From NCBI RefSeq assembly GCF_030209445.1, contig NZ_JARVSD010000005.1:62001-126000 (forward strand): a stretch of DNA of 64,000 nt, written 5' to 3'. The notes under the pieces are model-generated. The model had not been told where the DNA came from. It saw only the letters and a program-made list of their open reading frames with translations, and searched no databases. Source of the DNA: Promicromonospora sp. MEB111. Lineage in GTDB: Bacteria; Actinomycetota; Actinomycetes; Actinomycetales; Cellulomonadaceae. Shown in pieces: positions 53,344 through 62,931 of the stretch. A program made the position numbers and the translations under genes. The first letter of the stretch is position 1. Each line of letters opens with the position of its first letter.

Positions 53344-53811
53344 TCAGCCCTTGAAGCCGCCTTCGGTGCACGTGGCCTTGTAGGACTCGATGGCGCCCAT
53401 GATGGCGTTCGGGCGGGCGATCGAACCGCCGAGCGCCTGGTCGAACGGCGCGCGCACGGCCTCGAGGTGGGCGATGCTCACCTCGTCCGCCTTGCCGATG
53501 ATCAGGCCGATGTTCGTGCTCACCTTCGTGGCGTTACCGGTCTTCTCCTCGTCGAGCGGGGAGGCGACGTCCATCGCCGCGGCCTGGATGCTCGACACGA
53601 GCGGCCCGGCGAAGAACGCGTTGCACGTCTCGACGAGGTCGTACTCGCCGGTGCTGATGGGGGCCTCGACCACGGGGGACGGCGCGGCCTGCTGCACCTC
53701 CTCGCCGGACGGCGTGAAGTCGCTGGCCATGTCCTCGAGAGCCGAGCATCCGGACAGCAGAAGTGCACAGGCGACCACTGCCGCGGTCGCCCAGTTCTTG
53801 CTGGTGCTCAC
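53344..53811 (-). CDS. Small putative lipoprotein
   Basis: 155 residues. The signal segment NWATAAVVACALLLSGC ends in lipobox LSGC, so the mature protein would be attached to the outer face of the membrane. The mature part is acidic, with two further cysteines (ETCNAFF and KATCTEGG), possibly a disulfide. No family recognised. Confidence 0.75.
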   Translation of the reverse strand: MSTSKNWATAAVVACALLLSGCSALEDMASDFTPSGEEVQQAAPSPVVEAPISTGEYDLVETCNAFFAGPLVSSIQAAAMDVASPLDEEKTGNATKVSTNIGLIIGKADEVSIAHLEAVRAPFDQALGGSIARPNAIMGAIESYKATCTEGGFKG

Positions 53812-53916
53812 GATCTACATCCCTCACGTCATCGGGTCAGAAAAGTGCGGTTCGGCCGCACTCGCCCGCGAGTCTAGCGCCACGGCCGCCACCGAAGGCC
53901 AGCGGTCCCGTGGGGA

Positions 53917-53960
53917 ACGTCGGACGCTCAGGTCACGGGAGTGGCCTGAGCGTCCGACGT
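53917..53960. terminator. 20-bp palindrome downstream of SHOCT gene
   Basis: Arms 53917-53936 and 53941-53960 match at 19 of 20 positions around GGGA. The stem core GGACGCTCAGGTC recurs in the palindrome at 61572-61613. Confidence 0.65.
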
Positions 53961-53977
53961 CCGGTGCGGGGCGGCGG

Positions 53978-54376
53978 TCAGCGCTCGCCGTCCGCCGGGG
54001 GCTGGTCCTGCGGCCCGGGAGCCGCGGGAGGTGCGGGTTCCGCCGTCGTCGTCGGGCCGGAACCCTGGCCGGAACCGGGGACGGGTCCCACCGAGCGGAG
54101 CACGGCGAGCCGGGAGCGGTACTCGGCCTCGTCGATCTCGCCGCGGGCGAAGCGGTGGCCCAGGAGCGTCACCGGGTCGGCCCCGGCCGCCGTGTGCGCG
54201 GCCCACGGGCCGCCCCACCCGCCGCGTGCGCCGCGGCGGGCCCGGCGCGCGATCAGGAAGACCACGGTCGCGAACAGCAGGAACCACAGCAGCGGGAAGA
54301 TGAAGAAGAACGGGCCGGGTCCGCCCCAGCCGTAGTGCGGCCCGTTGGCGAGGACCTCTGTCGTCGCGGTGAGCAT
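53978..54376 (-). CDS. SHOCT domain membrane protein
   Basis: 132 residues. One strong span (PFFFIFPLLWFLLFATVVFLI, residues ~22-42) is followed by RRARRG and a SHOCT motif (DPVTLLGHRFARGEIDEAEYRSRL). The end is Pro-rich and probably disordered. SHOCT domains are common oligomerisation or membrane-association modules with no fixed function. It is transcribed in the same direction as the response regulator downstream on the map. Confidence 0.85.
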   Translation of the reverse strand: MLTATTEVLANGPHYGWGGPGPFFFIFPLLWFLLFATVVFLIARRARRGARGGWGGPWAAHTAAGADPVTLLGHRFARGEIDEAEYRSRLAVLRSVGPVPGSGQGSGPTTTAEPAPPAAPGPQDQPPADGER

Positions 54377-54473
54377 GTCGACCTCCAGCAGTCGGTTCGG
54401 CCGGTCGTTCCGGCCACACCACCAGGCTGCCGCCGTCCGCCGCCGGGGGCGTCAGCCCGGTGTACCTGCCGTG

Positions 54474-55148
54474 CTACCCCTCTGGTGCCGCCCAGCCCGG
54501 GCGTACGAGGCCCGCCTCGTACGCCAGCACCACGAGCTGCGCGCGGTCGCGCGAACCGGTCTTCATGAGCACCCGGGAGACGTGCGTCTTGACCGTCGAC
54601 TCCGACAGGTACAGCCGGCCCGCGATCTCGTCGTTCGCGAGGCCGCCCGCCACCTCGACGAGCACCTCGCGCTCCCGGGGGGTGAGGTCGGCGAGCGCGG
54701 GCACCGGCCGCACGGTCCGGGTCGCGTCGGCGACCTTGGCCAGCAGGCGCCGCGTCACCGTGGGTGACAGGAGCGCGTTGCCTGACGCCGCCACCCGCAC
54801 CGCGCGGACCAGCTCCGCGGGCTCGGTGTCCTTGACCAGGAACCCGGACGCCCCGGCGCGGATCGCCTCGGTGACGTACTCGTCGAGCTCGAACGTCGTC
54901 ACCACCACCACGTGCACGCCCGCCGCGCGGGGTTCCGCGATGATCCGCCGCGTCGCCGCGAGCCCGTCCAGGCCGGGCATGCGGATGTCCATGAGCACCA
55001 CCTGGGGCAGGTGCTCCAGGGTGAGCGCCACGGCGTCGTCGCCGGTCGCGGCCTGTGCCACGACGCGCATGTCGTCCTCGGAGTCGATCAGGGCGCGGAA
55101 CCCGCCGCGCACCAGGGCCTGGTCGTCGGCGAGCAGGACGTCGATCAT
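54474..55148 (-). CDS. NarL/FixJ-type response regulator
   Basis: 224 residues; ATG overlaps the kinase stop (ATGA at 55145-55148). Receiver Asp54 lies in VLMDIRMPGLDG, with the conserved T and K in VTTFELDEY and FLVKDT. The HTH is LTPREREVLVEVAGGLANDE. It pairs with the kinase at 55145-56656 and is a paralogue of the regulator at 15877-16551. Target genes are unknown. Confidence 0.94.
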   Translation of the reverse strand: MIDVLLADDQALVRGGFRALIDSEDDMRVVAQAATGDDAVALTLEHLPQVVLMDIRMPGLDGLAATRRIIAEPRAAGVHVVVVTTFELDEYVTEAIRAGASGFLVKDTEPAELVRAVRVAASGNALLSPTVTRRLLAKVADATRTVRPVPALADLTPREREVLVEVAGGLANDEIAGRLYLSESTVKTHVSRVLMKTGSRDRAQLVVLAYEAGLVRPGWAAPEG

Positions 55149-56656
55149 GCGGTATCTCCGGTCTCGGGTGCCTCGGGTGGTGCGGCGTCGTTCGACGGGG
55201 TGATCCCCGCGGGCGGTGTCCCGGTCCGCCGGGCGACCGGGAGGCGGGCGCGCACCTCCCAGCCGGGTCCGTCCGCGCGCGGGCCGGCGGTCAGCGCGCC
55301 GCCCGCGCCCTCGACGCGCTCGCGCATCCCGAGCAGCCCGTAGCCGGCTACCACCTGCTCTCCCTGCCGCGGGGAGGCGGCACCATCGTCGGACACCGTG
55401 ACCTCGACGGCGTCGCCCCTGGTCACGCGCAGCGTGACCCGGCGGGCCGACGGCGCGTGCCGGCGCACGTTGGTCAGCGACTCCTGGACCACCCGGTGCA
55501 CGACGCCGGCGACGTGGTCGGGCAGGTCGTCCACGTCGGTGAGCTCGACGGTGACGTCGAGGCCGTCGGCGCGGGCCTGGTCGGCCAGCCGGCGCAGACC
55601 GGTCAGGTCCCAGGTCGGGGTGAGGGGCGCGGCGTCGTCCCACTGCAGTTCCCCTGCCGTTTGGGGGCCGGCGGTCGGCGGGGCGGCGGCCGGCTCACCG
55701 GCGGCGGGTGTCCCGGCGCCGTCGGCCGCGAGCGGCTGTGCCCCCGAGGTGGACGGGGCCGTCCCTTCGCGGACGATTCCCAGGACCGTGCGCACCTCGG
55801 CGAGCGCGTCCTTGCTGGTGTCGCGGATGTTGGTCAGCGCCTCGCGCGCCTGGCCGGGGTTCCTGTCGATCAGGTGCAGGCCCACGCCGGCCTGGACGTT
55901 GATCGCGGACAAGGAGTGGGCGAGCACGTCATGCAGCTCGCGCGCGATGCGCAGGCGTTCCGAGGCGACGGCGGTGCGCTCGCGTTCGGCGGCGGTCTCC
56001 AGGGCGGCCGCGCGTGCGGCGGTGCGGCGTGCGATCCGGTCGCGCGCGCCGCTCGCGATCAGCAGCACGACCGTGAGCCAGGCCGCCCCCGCGACGAGCG
56101 CGCCTGTGGTGAGGAACCACGAGCCGTCCCCGTCGTCCCAGCCCGGGCCGTGGTACCCCGGAGGGCCCCAGGTGCGGTCGGGCCCGACCGGGTTCTCGGT
56201 GAGGAACCGTTCGAGGCGCGGGGCGAGCAGCGTGGCGGCGACCCCCACGCCGCCGGCGAGCAGGGCGGCCCCGGACCACGCGACCAGCCGGGCCCGGCGC
56301 ACCTCGCCGCTGAGCATGACACCGGCCAGCACCGCGACCGGGCCGAGGAACCCGGGGCCCCACGGGTACCCGGCCAGCAGGTACGCGAGCGTGGCGGCGA
56401 CGGACAGCACCGTCGCGAGCACGGGGCGGCGGGGCAGCAGGAACACCAGCGCCACCGGCGACACCAGCAGCAGGAGCACGCCCGCGAGGTCGAGGTCCGT
56501 GGCCCACGCCTGGCCGCGCGAGGCACCGAACGAGCCCAGGACGGAGGCGACCGCGACGGCGACGCCCACGAGCACGCGCGGCCGGAGGCGGTCGAACGGC
56601 GCCGTGAGGGGCGGGTCCGCGAGAGCGGCGTGGTTCGGACGGATGGTGCCCAGCAT
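55145..56656 (-). CDS. NarL-type sensor histidine kinase
   Basis: 503 residues. Six or so membrane spans occupy residues ~25-200. HisKA_3 contains RIARELHDVLAHSLSAINVQ with His242. The ATPase domain has VVQESLTNVRRHA (N box) and VSDDGAASPRQGEQVVAGYG plus LLGMRERVEGAGG (G boxes). A Pro/Ala-rich linker near residues 310-340 resembles that of the first kinase. A leaderless promoter precedes it. It is the upstream partner of the regulator whose start overlaps its stop. Confidence 0.93.
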   Translation of the reverse strand: MLGTIRPNHAALADPPLTAPFDRLRPRVLVGVAVAVASVLGSFGASRGQAWATDLDLAGVLLLLVSPVALVFLLPRRPVLATVLSVAATLAYLLAGYPWGPGFLGPVAVLAGVMLSGEVRRARLVAWSGAALLAGGVGVAATLLAPRLERFLTENPVGPDRTWGPPGYHGPGWDDGDGSWFLTTGALVAGAAWLTVVLLIASGARDRIARRTAARAAALETAAERERTAVASERLRIARELHDVLAHSLSAINVQAGVGLHLIDRNPGQAREALTNIRDTSKDALAEVRTVLGIVREGTAPSTSGAQPLAADGAGTPAAGEPAAAPPTAGPQTAGELQWDDAAPLTPTWDLTGLRRLADQARADGLDVTVELTDVDDLPDHVAGVVHRVVQESLTNVRRHAPSARRVTLRVTRGDAVEVTVSDDGAASPRQGEQVVAGYGLLGMRERVEGAGGALTAGPRADGPGWEVRARLPVARRTGTPPAGITPSNDAAPPEAPETGDTA

Positions 56657-56662
56657 GCTCGC

Positions 56663-56668
56663 ACGCTA
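56663..56668 (-). promoter_or_regulatory. -10 hexamer TAGCGT, leaderless start of histidine kinase
   Basis: On the minus strand TAGCGT ends six bases before the ATG at 56656. Confidence 0.5.
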
Positions 56669-56778
56669 CGCCGGGCAGGGGTCCGCCGCGTCGCACCGCG
56701 GTGCCGCCGCGTGTCCACCCCTGGTACCGCCCGGGGTGGGGCTGGGCTGGGCAGGCGCTCGCGGTGTGATCGGTGGAA

Positions 56779-56818
56779 CGTCAGGTGATCGGCAGCCCGA
56801 GCTACCGATCACCTGACG
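56779..56818. terminator. 18-bp palindrome after amidohydrolase gene
   Basis: Arms CGTCAGGTGATCGGCAGC (56779-56796) and GCTACCGATCACCTGACG (56801-56818) match at 17 of 18 positions around a 4-base loop. It lies just beyond the amidohydrolase stop at 56846. Confidence 0.65.
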
Positions 56819-56845
56819 CTCTACCGACCATCCCCGTTCTGCCGA

Positions 56846-58081
56846 TCAGGCGAAGCGGGCCGTGCGCTCCACCACCCGGCCGGCGCCGCGGCCGGCGTCG
56901 GCGGCCGGGTCCCAGGCGTAGACCTCGGTGCCGGTGATGAAGACGCGCTCGGCGCGCTGGTCGGTGTCGAGCGGGTCGCCGGACCAGAGCACGACGTCGC
57001 CGTCGAGCCCCTCGGCGATGGACCCCACGCGGGTGTCCAGCCCGAGGAACGACGCGGGGTTGGTGGTGATGGCGGCCAGCGCGGTCTCGCGGGGCAGCCC
57101 GTCGCGCGCGGCGAACGACGCCTGGTGCACCAGGAAGTTGATCGGGATGACGGGGTGGTCGGTGGTGATCGCGACGCGGACGCCGGCGGCCGCCATCGCG
57201 GCGATGTTGCGGTTGGCCCGATGCCGTACCTCGACCTTGGACCGCGAGACGAACATCGGGCCGTAGATGACCGGGATGTCCTTCTCGGCGAGGACGTCGG
57301 CGATCAGGTGGCCCTCGGTGCCGTGGTTGATGACCAGGCGGTAGCCGAACTCCTCCGACAGCCGGATCGCCGTGGCGATGTCGTCGGCGCGGTGCGTGTG
57401 CTGGTCCCAGGCGAGCTCGCCGGCCAGCACGCGGGCCAGGGTCTCCTTGCCGAGGTCGCGCTCGAAGGGCTTGCCCTCCTCCGCCGCGGCGTCCCGCTTC
57501 GCGGCGTAGTTCTGCGCGTCGACGAAGGCCTTGCGGATCACGTTCGCGACGCCCAGGCGGGTCGACGGGAGCTGCTTCTTGTCCCCGTACACGCGCTTGG
57601 GGTTCTCGCCGAGGGCGCTCTTGACGGACACCGAGTCGCTGATCACCTGCTCGTCGATCGTGCGGCCGCCCCAGGTCTTGATCGCGACGGTTTGGCCGCC
57701 GATCGGGTTGCCCGAGCCCGGCTTGATGACCGCCGTCGTCACGCCGCCGGCAAGGGCGTCGCGGAAACCCTCCTCGTCGATCTGGACGGCGTCGATCGCC
57801 CGCAGCGCGGACCCGTTCGGGTCCGTCATCTCGTTGGTGTCGTTGCCGGCCCAGCCCTCGCCCTCCTCGTGGATGCCGATGTGGCCGTGTGCCTCGACGA
57901 AGCCGGGCAGGAGCCACCTGCCCTGCGCGTCGACGGTCTCGGTGCCCTCGGGCACGGTGACGCCCGTGCCGACGGCGGTGATCACGCCGTCCTGGATGAG
58001 GACCGTCCCGTTCTCGATGGGCTCGGCGGCGACGGGGACCACGTAGGCGTTGGTGATGGCGATGCTGGAGCGGGTTGTCAT
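56846..58081 (-). CDS. Amidohydrolase (imidazolonepropionase-like)
   Basis: 411 residues from the ATG at 58081. The metal-site motif GFVEAHGHIG replaces the usual HxH with HGH. Later signatures are VINHGTEGHLIADVLA and AITTDHPVIPINFL, giving further His/Asp ligands. This is the layout of cytosolic amidohydrolases that open cyclic amides. Many related proteins have unknown substrates, and no histidine-degradation genes are nearby, so the substrate is open. An upstream TTG would add six residues but is unlikely. Confidence 0.86.
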   Translation of the reverse strand: MTTRSSIAITNAYVVPVAAEPIENGTVLIQDGVITAVGTGVTVPEGTETVDAQGRWLLPGFVEAHGHIGIHEEGEGWAGNDTNEMTDPNGSALRAIDAVQIDEEGFRDALAGGVTTAVIKPGSGNPIGGQTVAIKTWGGRTIDEQVISDSVSVKSALGENPKRVYGDKKQLPSTRLGVANVIRKAFVDAQNYAAKRDAAAEEGKPFERDLGKETLARVLAGELAWDQHTHRADDIATAIRLSEEFGYRLVINHGTEGHLIADVLAEKDIPVIYGPMFVSRSKVEVRHRANRNIAAMAAAGVRVAITTDHPVIPINFLVHQASFAARDGLPRETALAAITTNPASFLGLDTRVGSIAEGLDGDVVLWSGDPLDTDQRAERVFITGTEVYAWDPAADAGRGAGRVVERTARFA

Positions 58082-58158
58082 GGGTACATCATTACCCAAG
58101 GTAACGAGGTGTCCGGAACCTCGGCCGAGGCGAAGCTTGGCCGGCCGCGCTCACCACG

Positions 58159-58455
58159 TCAGCCCGACGCCGCCGGGTTGGTCGCCTTCCCGTCGAGCCA
58201 CAACGTGTCCGACGCGTCGCTGTGCGTGCCCGACGTGCCGACGTGCTTGGCGCTGATCTGCGGGCCCTTGGTGATCACGTGGACCATCGCCATGCCGTGG
58301 CCCCGGCCCAGGCCGTAGTCCTCCTTGAGCCACTCCAGGATCGGGCCGGCCTTGGTGGAGGCGTCGAACCCGCGCTCCTGCGCGAGCTTGATGAGCTCGC
58401 GCGGGGTGTGCCCGGTCTTGTCCTCGACGGCGTCGAGGTAGGCCTGAAATGACAT
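58159..58455 (-). CDS. DUF4287 domain protein
   Basis: 98 residues from the ATG at 58455 (GAGAGG upstream). Conserved DUF4287 sequence includes MSFQAYLDAVEDKTGHTPREL, then FDASTKAGPILEWLKEDYGLGRGHGMAMVHVI. Such proteins are small and soluble; function unknown. It is divergent from nadE. Confidence 0.9.
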   Translation of the reverse strand: MSFQAYLDAVEDKTGHTPRELIKLAQERGFDASTKAGPILEWLKEDYGLGRGHGMAMVHVITKGPQISAKHVGTSGTHSDASDTLWLDGKATNPAASG

Positions 58456-58574
58456 CGGTGGTCCTCTCGTACGGTCGACGGGGCCGTCGGCACCGCCTGC
58501 TACCAGCACAGACGTCCCCGCTTCCCGGAACTCATCGGTCGACGGGAAACGGGTGCGAGCAAAGGCGTGCAGGC

Positions 58575-58623
58575 CGGCGGGGTTACGGAGAGGGAGCAGT
58601 GCTACCTCTCCGTAACCCCGCCG
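58575..58623. promoter_or_regulatory. Perfect 18-bp palindrome in the DUF4287/nadE divergent region
   Basis: CGGCGGGGTTACGGAGAG (58575-58592) and CTCTCCGTAACCCCGCCG (58606-58623) are perfect complements with a 13-base centre. Since both neighbours diverge, it is more likely an operator than a terminator. The nadE promoter hexamer follows 50 bases later. Nothing else is clear in the 58456-58685 gap. Confidence 0.45.
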
Positions 58624-58672
58624 TCCCGTACACGCCTCTCCCGAGACCGGGCCGACCCCCAGCGCGGATCCA

Positions 58673-58678
58673 TAGACT
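58673..58678 (+). promoter_or_regulatory. -10 hexamer TAGACT, leaderless start of nadE
   Basis: TAGACT ends seven bases before the GTG at 58686. Confidence 0.5.
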
Positions 58679-58685
58679 CGACGTC

Positions 58686-60758
58686 GTGGACTTCTACAAC
58701 GCGTACGCCCACGGGTTCGCCCGGGTCGCGGCCTGCACCATCCCCGTCGCCGTCGCCGACCCCGCGGCGAACGCCGCCGTCGTGCTCGACCAGGCGCGGC
58801 GGCTGCACGACGACGGCGTGGCCGTCGCGGTGTTCCCCGAGCTGTGCCTGAGCGGCTATGCCATCGACGACCTGCTCATGCAGGACACCCTCCTGGAGTC
58901 GGTCCTGGACGCCCTCGCCGACATCAAGGAGGCGAGCGTCGACCTCATGACGATGCTCGTGGTCGGGGCGCCGCTCCTGGTCGGCAGCCGCCTGCTGAAC
59001 ACCGCCGTCGTCGTGCACCGCGGGCGGATCCTCGGCGTCGCACCCAAGTCCTACCTGCCCAACTACCGCGAGTTCTACGAGAAGCGGCAGTTCGCCTCCG
59101 GCGACGAGCACCGCGGCGCGCTGACCCTGCTCGGCGAGGAAGTCCCGCTCGGCTCCGACCTCATCTTCCGGGCCGACGACGTGCCCGGGCTCGCGATCCA
59201 CGTCGAGGTCTGCGAGGACATGTGGGTGCCCGTGCCGCCCAGCGCGCTCGCGGCGCTCGCGGGCGCGAACGTGCTGCTCAACCTGTCCGCCAGCCCGATC
59301 ACCGTGGCCCGGGCAGAGGACCGCCGGCTGATCGTGCGCAGCGCGAGCTACCGCTGCAACGCCGCCTACGTCTACACGGCGGCGGGCCAGGGCGAGTCCA
59401 GCACCGACCTGTCCTGGGACGGCCAGACCATGGTCTACGAGGCGGGCGACCTGCTCGGCGAGACCGAGCGGTTCCCGGACGGCCCGCGCGCCACCGTGGT
59501 CGACGTCGACCTCGACCGCCTGCGGCAGGAGCGGCTCCGGCAGGGCACCTTCGACGACAACCGGCGCGGGCTGGGGATGGCCACGCCGGGTTCGGCGGGC
59601 GACGGCGGCGACTTCCGCGAGGTCGCCTTCAGCGTGCACCCGCCGCAGGGCGACATCGGCCTGCGCCGCAAGGTGGACCGCTTCCCCTTCGTGCCGGACG
59701 ACGCCGAGCGACTCGCCCTGGACTGCTACGAGGCGTACAACATCCAGGTCACCGGGCTGGAGCAGCGCCTGCGCGCCATCGGGCAGCCCAAGGTGGTCAT
59801 CGGCATCAGTGGCGGGCTCGACTCGACGCACGCCCTGATCGTCGCGGCCAAGGCCATGGACCGGCTGGGCCGGCCGCGCACCGACATCCACGCGTTCACC
59901 ATGCCGGGCTTCGCGACGACGTCGGAGACCAAGGACCGCGCGGTCCGGCTCGCCGAGGCGCTGGGCGTGACGTTCCAGGAGCTCGACATCCGGCCCGCCG
60001 CCGAGCAGATGCTGCGCGACCTCGACCACCCGTACTCCGACGGCACCAAGCAGTACGACGTCACGTTCGAGAACGTCCAGGCCGGGCTGCGCTACGACTA
60101 CCTCTTCCGGCTCGCGAACCACCGCGGCGGGATCGTGGTCGGCACGGGCGACCTGTCCGAGCTGGCCCTCGGCTGGTGCACCTACGGCGTGGGCGACCAG
60201 ATGTCGCACTACGCGGTCAACGCGGGCGTGCCCAAGACGCTCATCCAGCACCTCATCCGCTGGACGATCGACAGCGGCCAGTTCGCGGCGGAGGCGACCA
60301 GCCCGGTCAACGTGGTCCTCACGGAGATCGTCCAGCAGGAGATCACGCCCGAGCTGATCCCCACCGAGGAGGGCGAGGCGCCGCAGTCCACCGAGGCGAC
60401 GATCGGACCGTACGCCCTCCAGGACTTCACGCTCTTCCACGTGCTGCGGCGCGGCTACCGCCCCTCCAAGATCGCGTTCCTGGCCTGGCACGCGTGGCAC
60501 GCGGCGGACGACGGCGAGTGGCCGCCCGGCTTCCCCGACCAGCGGCGCACCGCCTACGACCTGGCGACGATCCGGGGCTGGCTCGAGGTGTTCGTGCGCC
60601 GGTTCTTCGCCTCGCAGTTCAAGCGGTCGGCGCTGCCGAACGGCCCGAAGGTCTCGCCGGGCGGCACGATGTCGCCGCGCGGTGACTGGCGCATGCCGTC
60701 GGACGCGTCGTCGGCGGCGTGGCTCGCGGAACTCGCGAAGAACGTCCCGGAAGCCTGA
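58686..60758 (+). CDS. nadE: Glutamine-dependent NAD+ synthetase
   Basis: 690 residues from the GTG at 58686, typical of the long two-domain form. The N-terminal nitrilase-type glutaminase has catalytic Glu52, Lys121 and Cys176 ([41 protein letters not shown]). The C-terminal synthetase has the ATP loop SGGLDS at 375-380. It converts nicotinate adenine dinucleotide to NAD+ using glutamine-derived ammonia, the last step of NAD synthesis. The catalytic-residue numbering matches the mycobacterial enzyme, supporting the start. It is monocistronic and leaderless. Confidence 0.97.
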   Translation: MDFYNAYAHGFARVAACTIPVAVADPAANAAVVLDQARRLHDDGVAVAVFPELCLSGYAIDDLLMQDTLLESVLDALADIKEASVDLMTMLVVGAPLLVGSRLLNTAVVVHRGRILGVAPKSYLPNYREFYEKRQFASGDEHRGALTLLGEEVPLGSDLIFRADDVPGLAIHVEVCEDMWVPVPPSALAALAGANVLLNLSASPITVARAEDRRLIVRSASYRCNAAYVYTAAGQGESSTDLSWDGQTMVYEAGDLLGETERFPDGPRATVVDVDLDRLRQERLRQGTFDDNRRGLGMATPGSAGDGGDFREVAFSVHPPQGDIGLRRKVDRFPFVPDDAERLALDCYEAYNIQVTGLEQRLRAIGQPKVVIGISGGLDSTHALIVAAKAMDRLGRPRTDIHAFTMPGFATTSETKDRAVRLAEALGVTFQELDIRPAAEQMLRDLDHPYSDGTKQYDVTFENVQAGLRYDYLFRLANHRGGIVVGTGDLSELALGWCTYGVGDQMSHYAVNAGVPKTLIQHLIRWTIDSGQFAAEATSPVNVVLTEIVQQEITPELIPTEEGEAPQSTEATIGPYALQDFTLFHVLRRGYRPSKIAFLAWHAWHAADDGEWPPGFPDQRRTAYDLATIRGWLEVFVRRFFASQFKRSALPNGPKVSPGGTMSPRGDWRMPSDASSAAWLAELAKNVPEA

Positions 60759-60814
60759 TCCGCGCCCGGTCGTGAGGCCTGACACAGGCCCGGTTCCGCG
60801 TGTTCCACGAGGAG

Positions 60815-60820
60815 TAGGGT
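60815..60820 (+). promoter_or_regulatory. -10 hexamer TAGGGT, leaderless start of CopC-like gene
   Basis: TAGGGT ends six bases before the ATG at 60827. Confidence 0.5.
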
Positions 60821-60826
60821 TCCGTC

Positions 60827-61564
60827 ATGCCTGCTGTCCCCGTTGCCCTGGCCCGGCCCGACGGCCGTCGCCTCGTCCGCCTGATCACCGTGTTCGCAGC
60901 GGTCCTGACCTTTGTCGCGCTGCTGCTGGTAGCCGGCCCGGCGAGCGCCCACGACCAGCTCCTGTCCTCCGACCCGAAGGACGGCGCCACGCTCGACGAG
61001 CAGCCGACGAGCATCGCGCTCACGTTCAGCACGGCCCCGCTCGACACGGGCATCGAGGTGGCGCTGGTCGGCCCCGACGGCACCACCACCAAGGGCGGTG
61101 ACATCACGGTCGACGACGAGGTCGTGACCGCGCAGCTCCCCGCGGACCTGCCCCCGGGCGAGTACGACGTGGCGTGGCACGTGGTCTCCTCTGACGGCCA
61201 CCCGATCGACGGCGAGTTCAGCTACGCGGTCGAGGGCGAGCCGGAGCCGACCGAGGAGCCCACGGCGACCGCGAGCGACGAGCCCGAGATGTCCACGCAG
61301 GAGGCCGCGCCCGCCGACGAGGCGACGGGCGCGACGGACGAGGCGAGCACGCCCACGGAGCTCGCGGGGGCCGGGGACGGCTCGGGCCCCAGCGGGCTCG
61401 CCGTTGCCGGTGGCATCCTCGCCGCGGTGCTGGTCGTGCTGGGCGTCGTGGTGATGATGCGCCGCAAGATCCTCGAGAACGACCGGCTGCGCCAGTCGGG
61501 TGAGCCCGGGTCCGAGGACCCGGACGCCGAGAAGCCCAACGAGAACCCCGACACCAAGGGCTGA
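60827..61564 (+). CDS. CopC domain protein, C-terminally membrane-anchored
   Basis: 245 residues. The signal peptide ends at ASA, so the mature N-terminus is HDQLLSSDP, and this first His is the copper ligand in CopC proteins. A second His-containing motif is WHVVSSDGHPIDGEFSY. An acidic Glu/Thr/Pro-rich linker leads to one membrane span (~190-212) and a charged cytoplasmic tail. CopC proteins bind copper outside the membrane. No CopD or copper ATPase is adjacent, so the copper role is by family only. Confidence 0.88.
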   Translation: MPAVPVALARPDGRRLVRLITVFAAVLTFVALLLVAGPASAHDQLLSSDPKDGATLDEQPTSIALTFSTAPLDTGIEVALVGPDGTTTKGGDITVDDEVVTAQLPADLPPGEYDVAWHVVSSDGHPIDGEFSYAVEGEPEPTEEPTATASDEPEMSTQEAAPADEATGATDEASTPTELAGAGDGSGPSGLAVAGGILAAVLVVLGVVVMMRRKILENDRLRQSGEPGSEDPDAEKPNENPDTKG

Positions 61565-61571
61565 CCGAACC

Positions 61572-61613
61572 TGTCCGACGCTCAGGTCGCCCGGGTGACC
61601 TGAGCGTCCGACA
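61572..61613. terminator. Palindrome between convergent CopC and MFS genes
   Basis: Arms 61572-61588 and 61597-61613 pair at 16 of 17 positions. The stem GACGCTCAGGTC is shared with the palindrome at 53917-53960. It overlaps the MFS stop codon at 61582-61584. Confidence 0.6.
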
Positions 61614-62931
61614 CGGGGCGGGACGAGCGGACCGCCAGGATCACCGTCACCACGGCGGGCGTCAGCAGGACGGCGCCCGCCGTGTTCACCGCCTCGAACC
61701 CGCCCCAGGCGAGCAGCGGCCCGGCGAGCGCGGCGGAGGCGGCGCCGAAGTAGTTCATCAGCGCGTCGGTCGCGCCCTGCAGGGGCAGCTTGACGTGCGG
61801 CTCCGCGACGGACGCCAGCACCGCCGACGAGGCGATGAGGCACGCCGACCAGCCGAGCCCGAGCAGCACCAGGGCGACCGCCGTGAGCACCTCGGCGTCG
61901 AGGCCCGGCGCCGCACCCCCGTGCCCGGCGTGCTCGCCGGCGTCGGGCACCGCGGCCGAGGCCAGGGCCGCGGCCGTGAACCCGAGGGCCACGGCGGCCG
62001 CCTGCAGCCCGATGCCGCCGACGGCGACGCGGATCGGGCCGAATCGGTCGGTCAGCCATCCGAACACGGGGCTGAACGCGAACATCCCCAGCACGTGCAG
62101 GCTGATGACGATGCCGACGAGCTGGAGCGACATCCCGCCGTGCTGCATGTGCACCGGCGTCATCACCATCACCATGATCATCACGCCGTGCGCCACGGCC
62201 GTGGTCACCACGGCGAACCGGGCCCGCGGACGGGCCCATGCCCACCGCAGCGCCGCGAGGGCCCCGGTCCGTCGCGGTTCGGCTCGCTTGTCCCCGTGCC
62301 CCTGCCCGACGGCGCCCGCGGGCACCACCCGCCCCGCCACGCCGCCCGCCGGATCCCGGTACAGGCTCAGCAGCAGCAGCCCGGCGAGCAGGTACGCGAC
62401 GACGGAGAACAGGTAGGGCCCGCCGAGGTCGGGTATGCCGAACCCGCTGCCGACCACGGCGCCGGGCGCCGCGAGGTTGGGCCCGACCACGGAGCCGACG
62501 GTCGTGGCCCACAGGACGACCGACATGGTGCGGGCACGCGTGCCGGACCCGACGTTGTCGGCGGCGGCGTAGCGGGACTGGAGGTTGGTCGCGTTCGCGA
62601 CGCCGTAGAGCATCAGGCCGACCAGGAGCAGCACGAGCTGGCCCAGCACGGCCGCCGTCACGATGAGCAGCGCGCCGGCCGTGGACAGGGCGTACCCGAG
62701 CGAGAGGGCCCACCGCCGTCCGCGGAGCTGGGCGAGCGTTGCGAGCGGGATCGAGGCGACCGCCGCGGCGAGCACGCTGACGGCCTGTGCGAGGCCCGCC
62801 ACGGAGGTGCCGCCCAGGCTCTCCGCGAGCAGGGCGCCGACGGCGGCGCCGGACGCGACCCCGACACCCGCCAGGAGGTTGCTGAACACCAGGACGACGA
62901 GGTTTCGGCGGGCGTGCGGCGGATTCTCCAC
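61582..62931 (-). CDS. MFS transporter
   Basis: 449 residues from a GTG with GAGGAAA upstream. Twelve membrane spans are evident. The loop between spans 2 and 3 has QLRGRRWALSLGYALS, a modified MFS signature, and the centre carries a cytoplasmic loop around residues 205-230. It resembles drug or small-molecule exporters, but the substrate is unknown. It is convergent with the CopC-like gene and divergent from the HU gene. Confidence 0.88.
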   Translation of the reverse strand: MENPPHARRNLVVLVFSNLLAGVGVASGAAVGALLAESLGGTSVAGLAQAVSVLAAAVASIPLATLAQLRGRRWALSLGYALSTAGALLIVTAAVLGQLVLLLVGLMLYGVANATNLQSRYAAADNVGSGTRARTMSVVLWATTVGSVVGPNLAAPGAVVGSGFGIPDLGGPYLFSVVAYLLAGLLLLSLYRDPAGGVAGRVVPAGAVGQGHGDKRAEPRRTGALAALRWAWARPRARFAVVTTAVAHGVMIMVMVMTPVHMQHGGMSLQLVGIVISLHVLGMFAFSPVFGWLTDRFGPIRVAVGGIGLQAAAVALGFTAAALASAAVPDAGEHAGHGGAAPGLDAEVLTAVALVLLGLGWSACLIASSAVLASVAEPHVKLPLQGATDALMNYFGAASAALAGPLLAWGGFEAVNTAGAVLLTPAVVTVILAVRSSRPVSDAQVTRAT

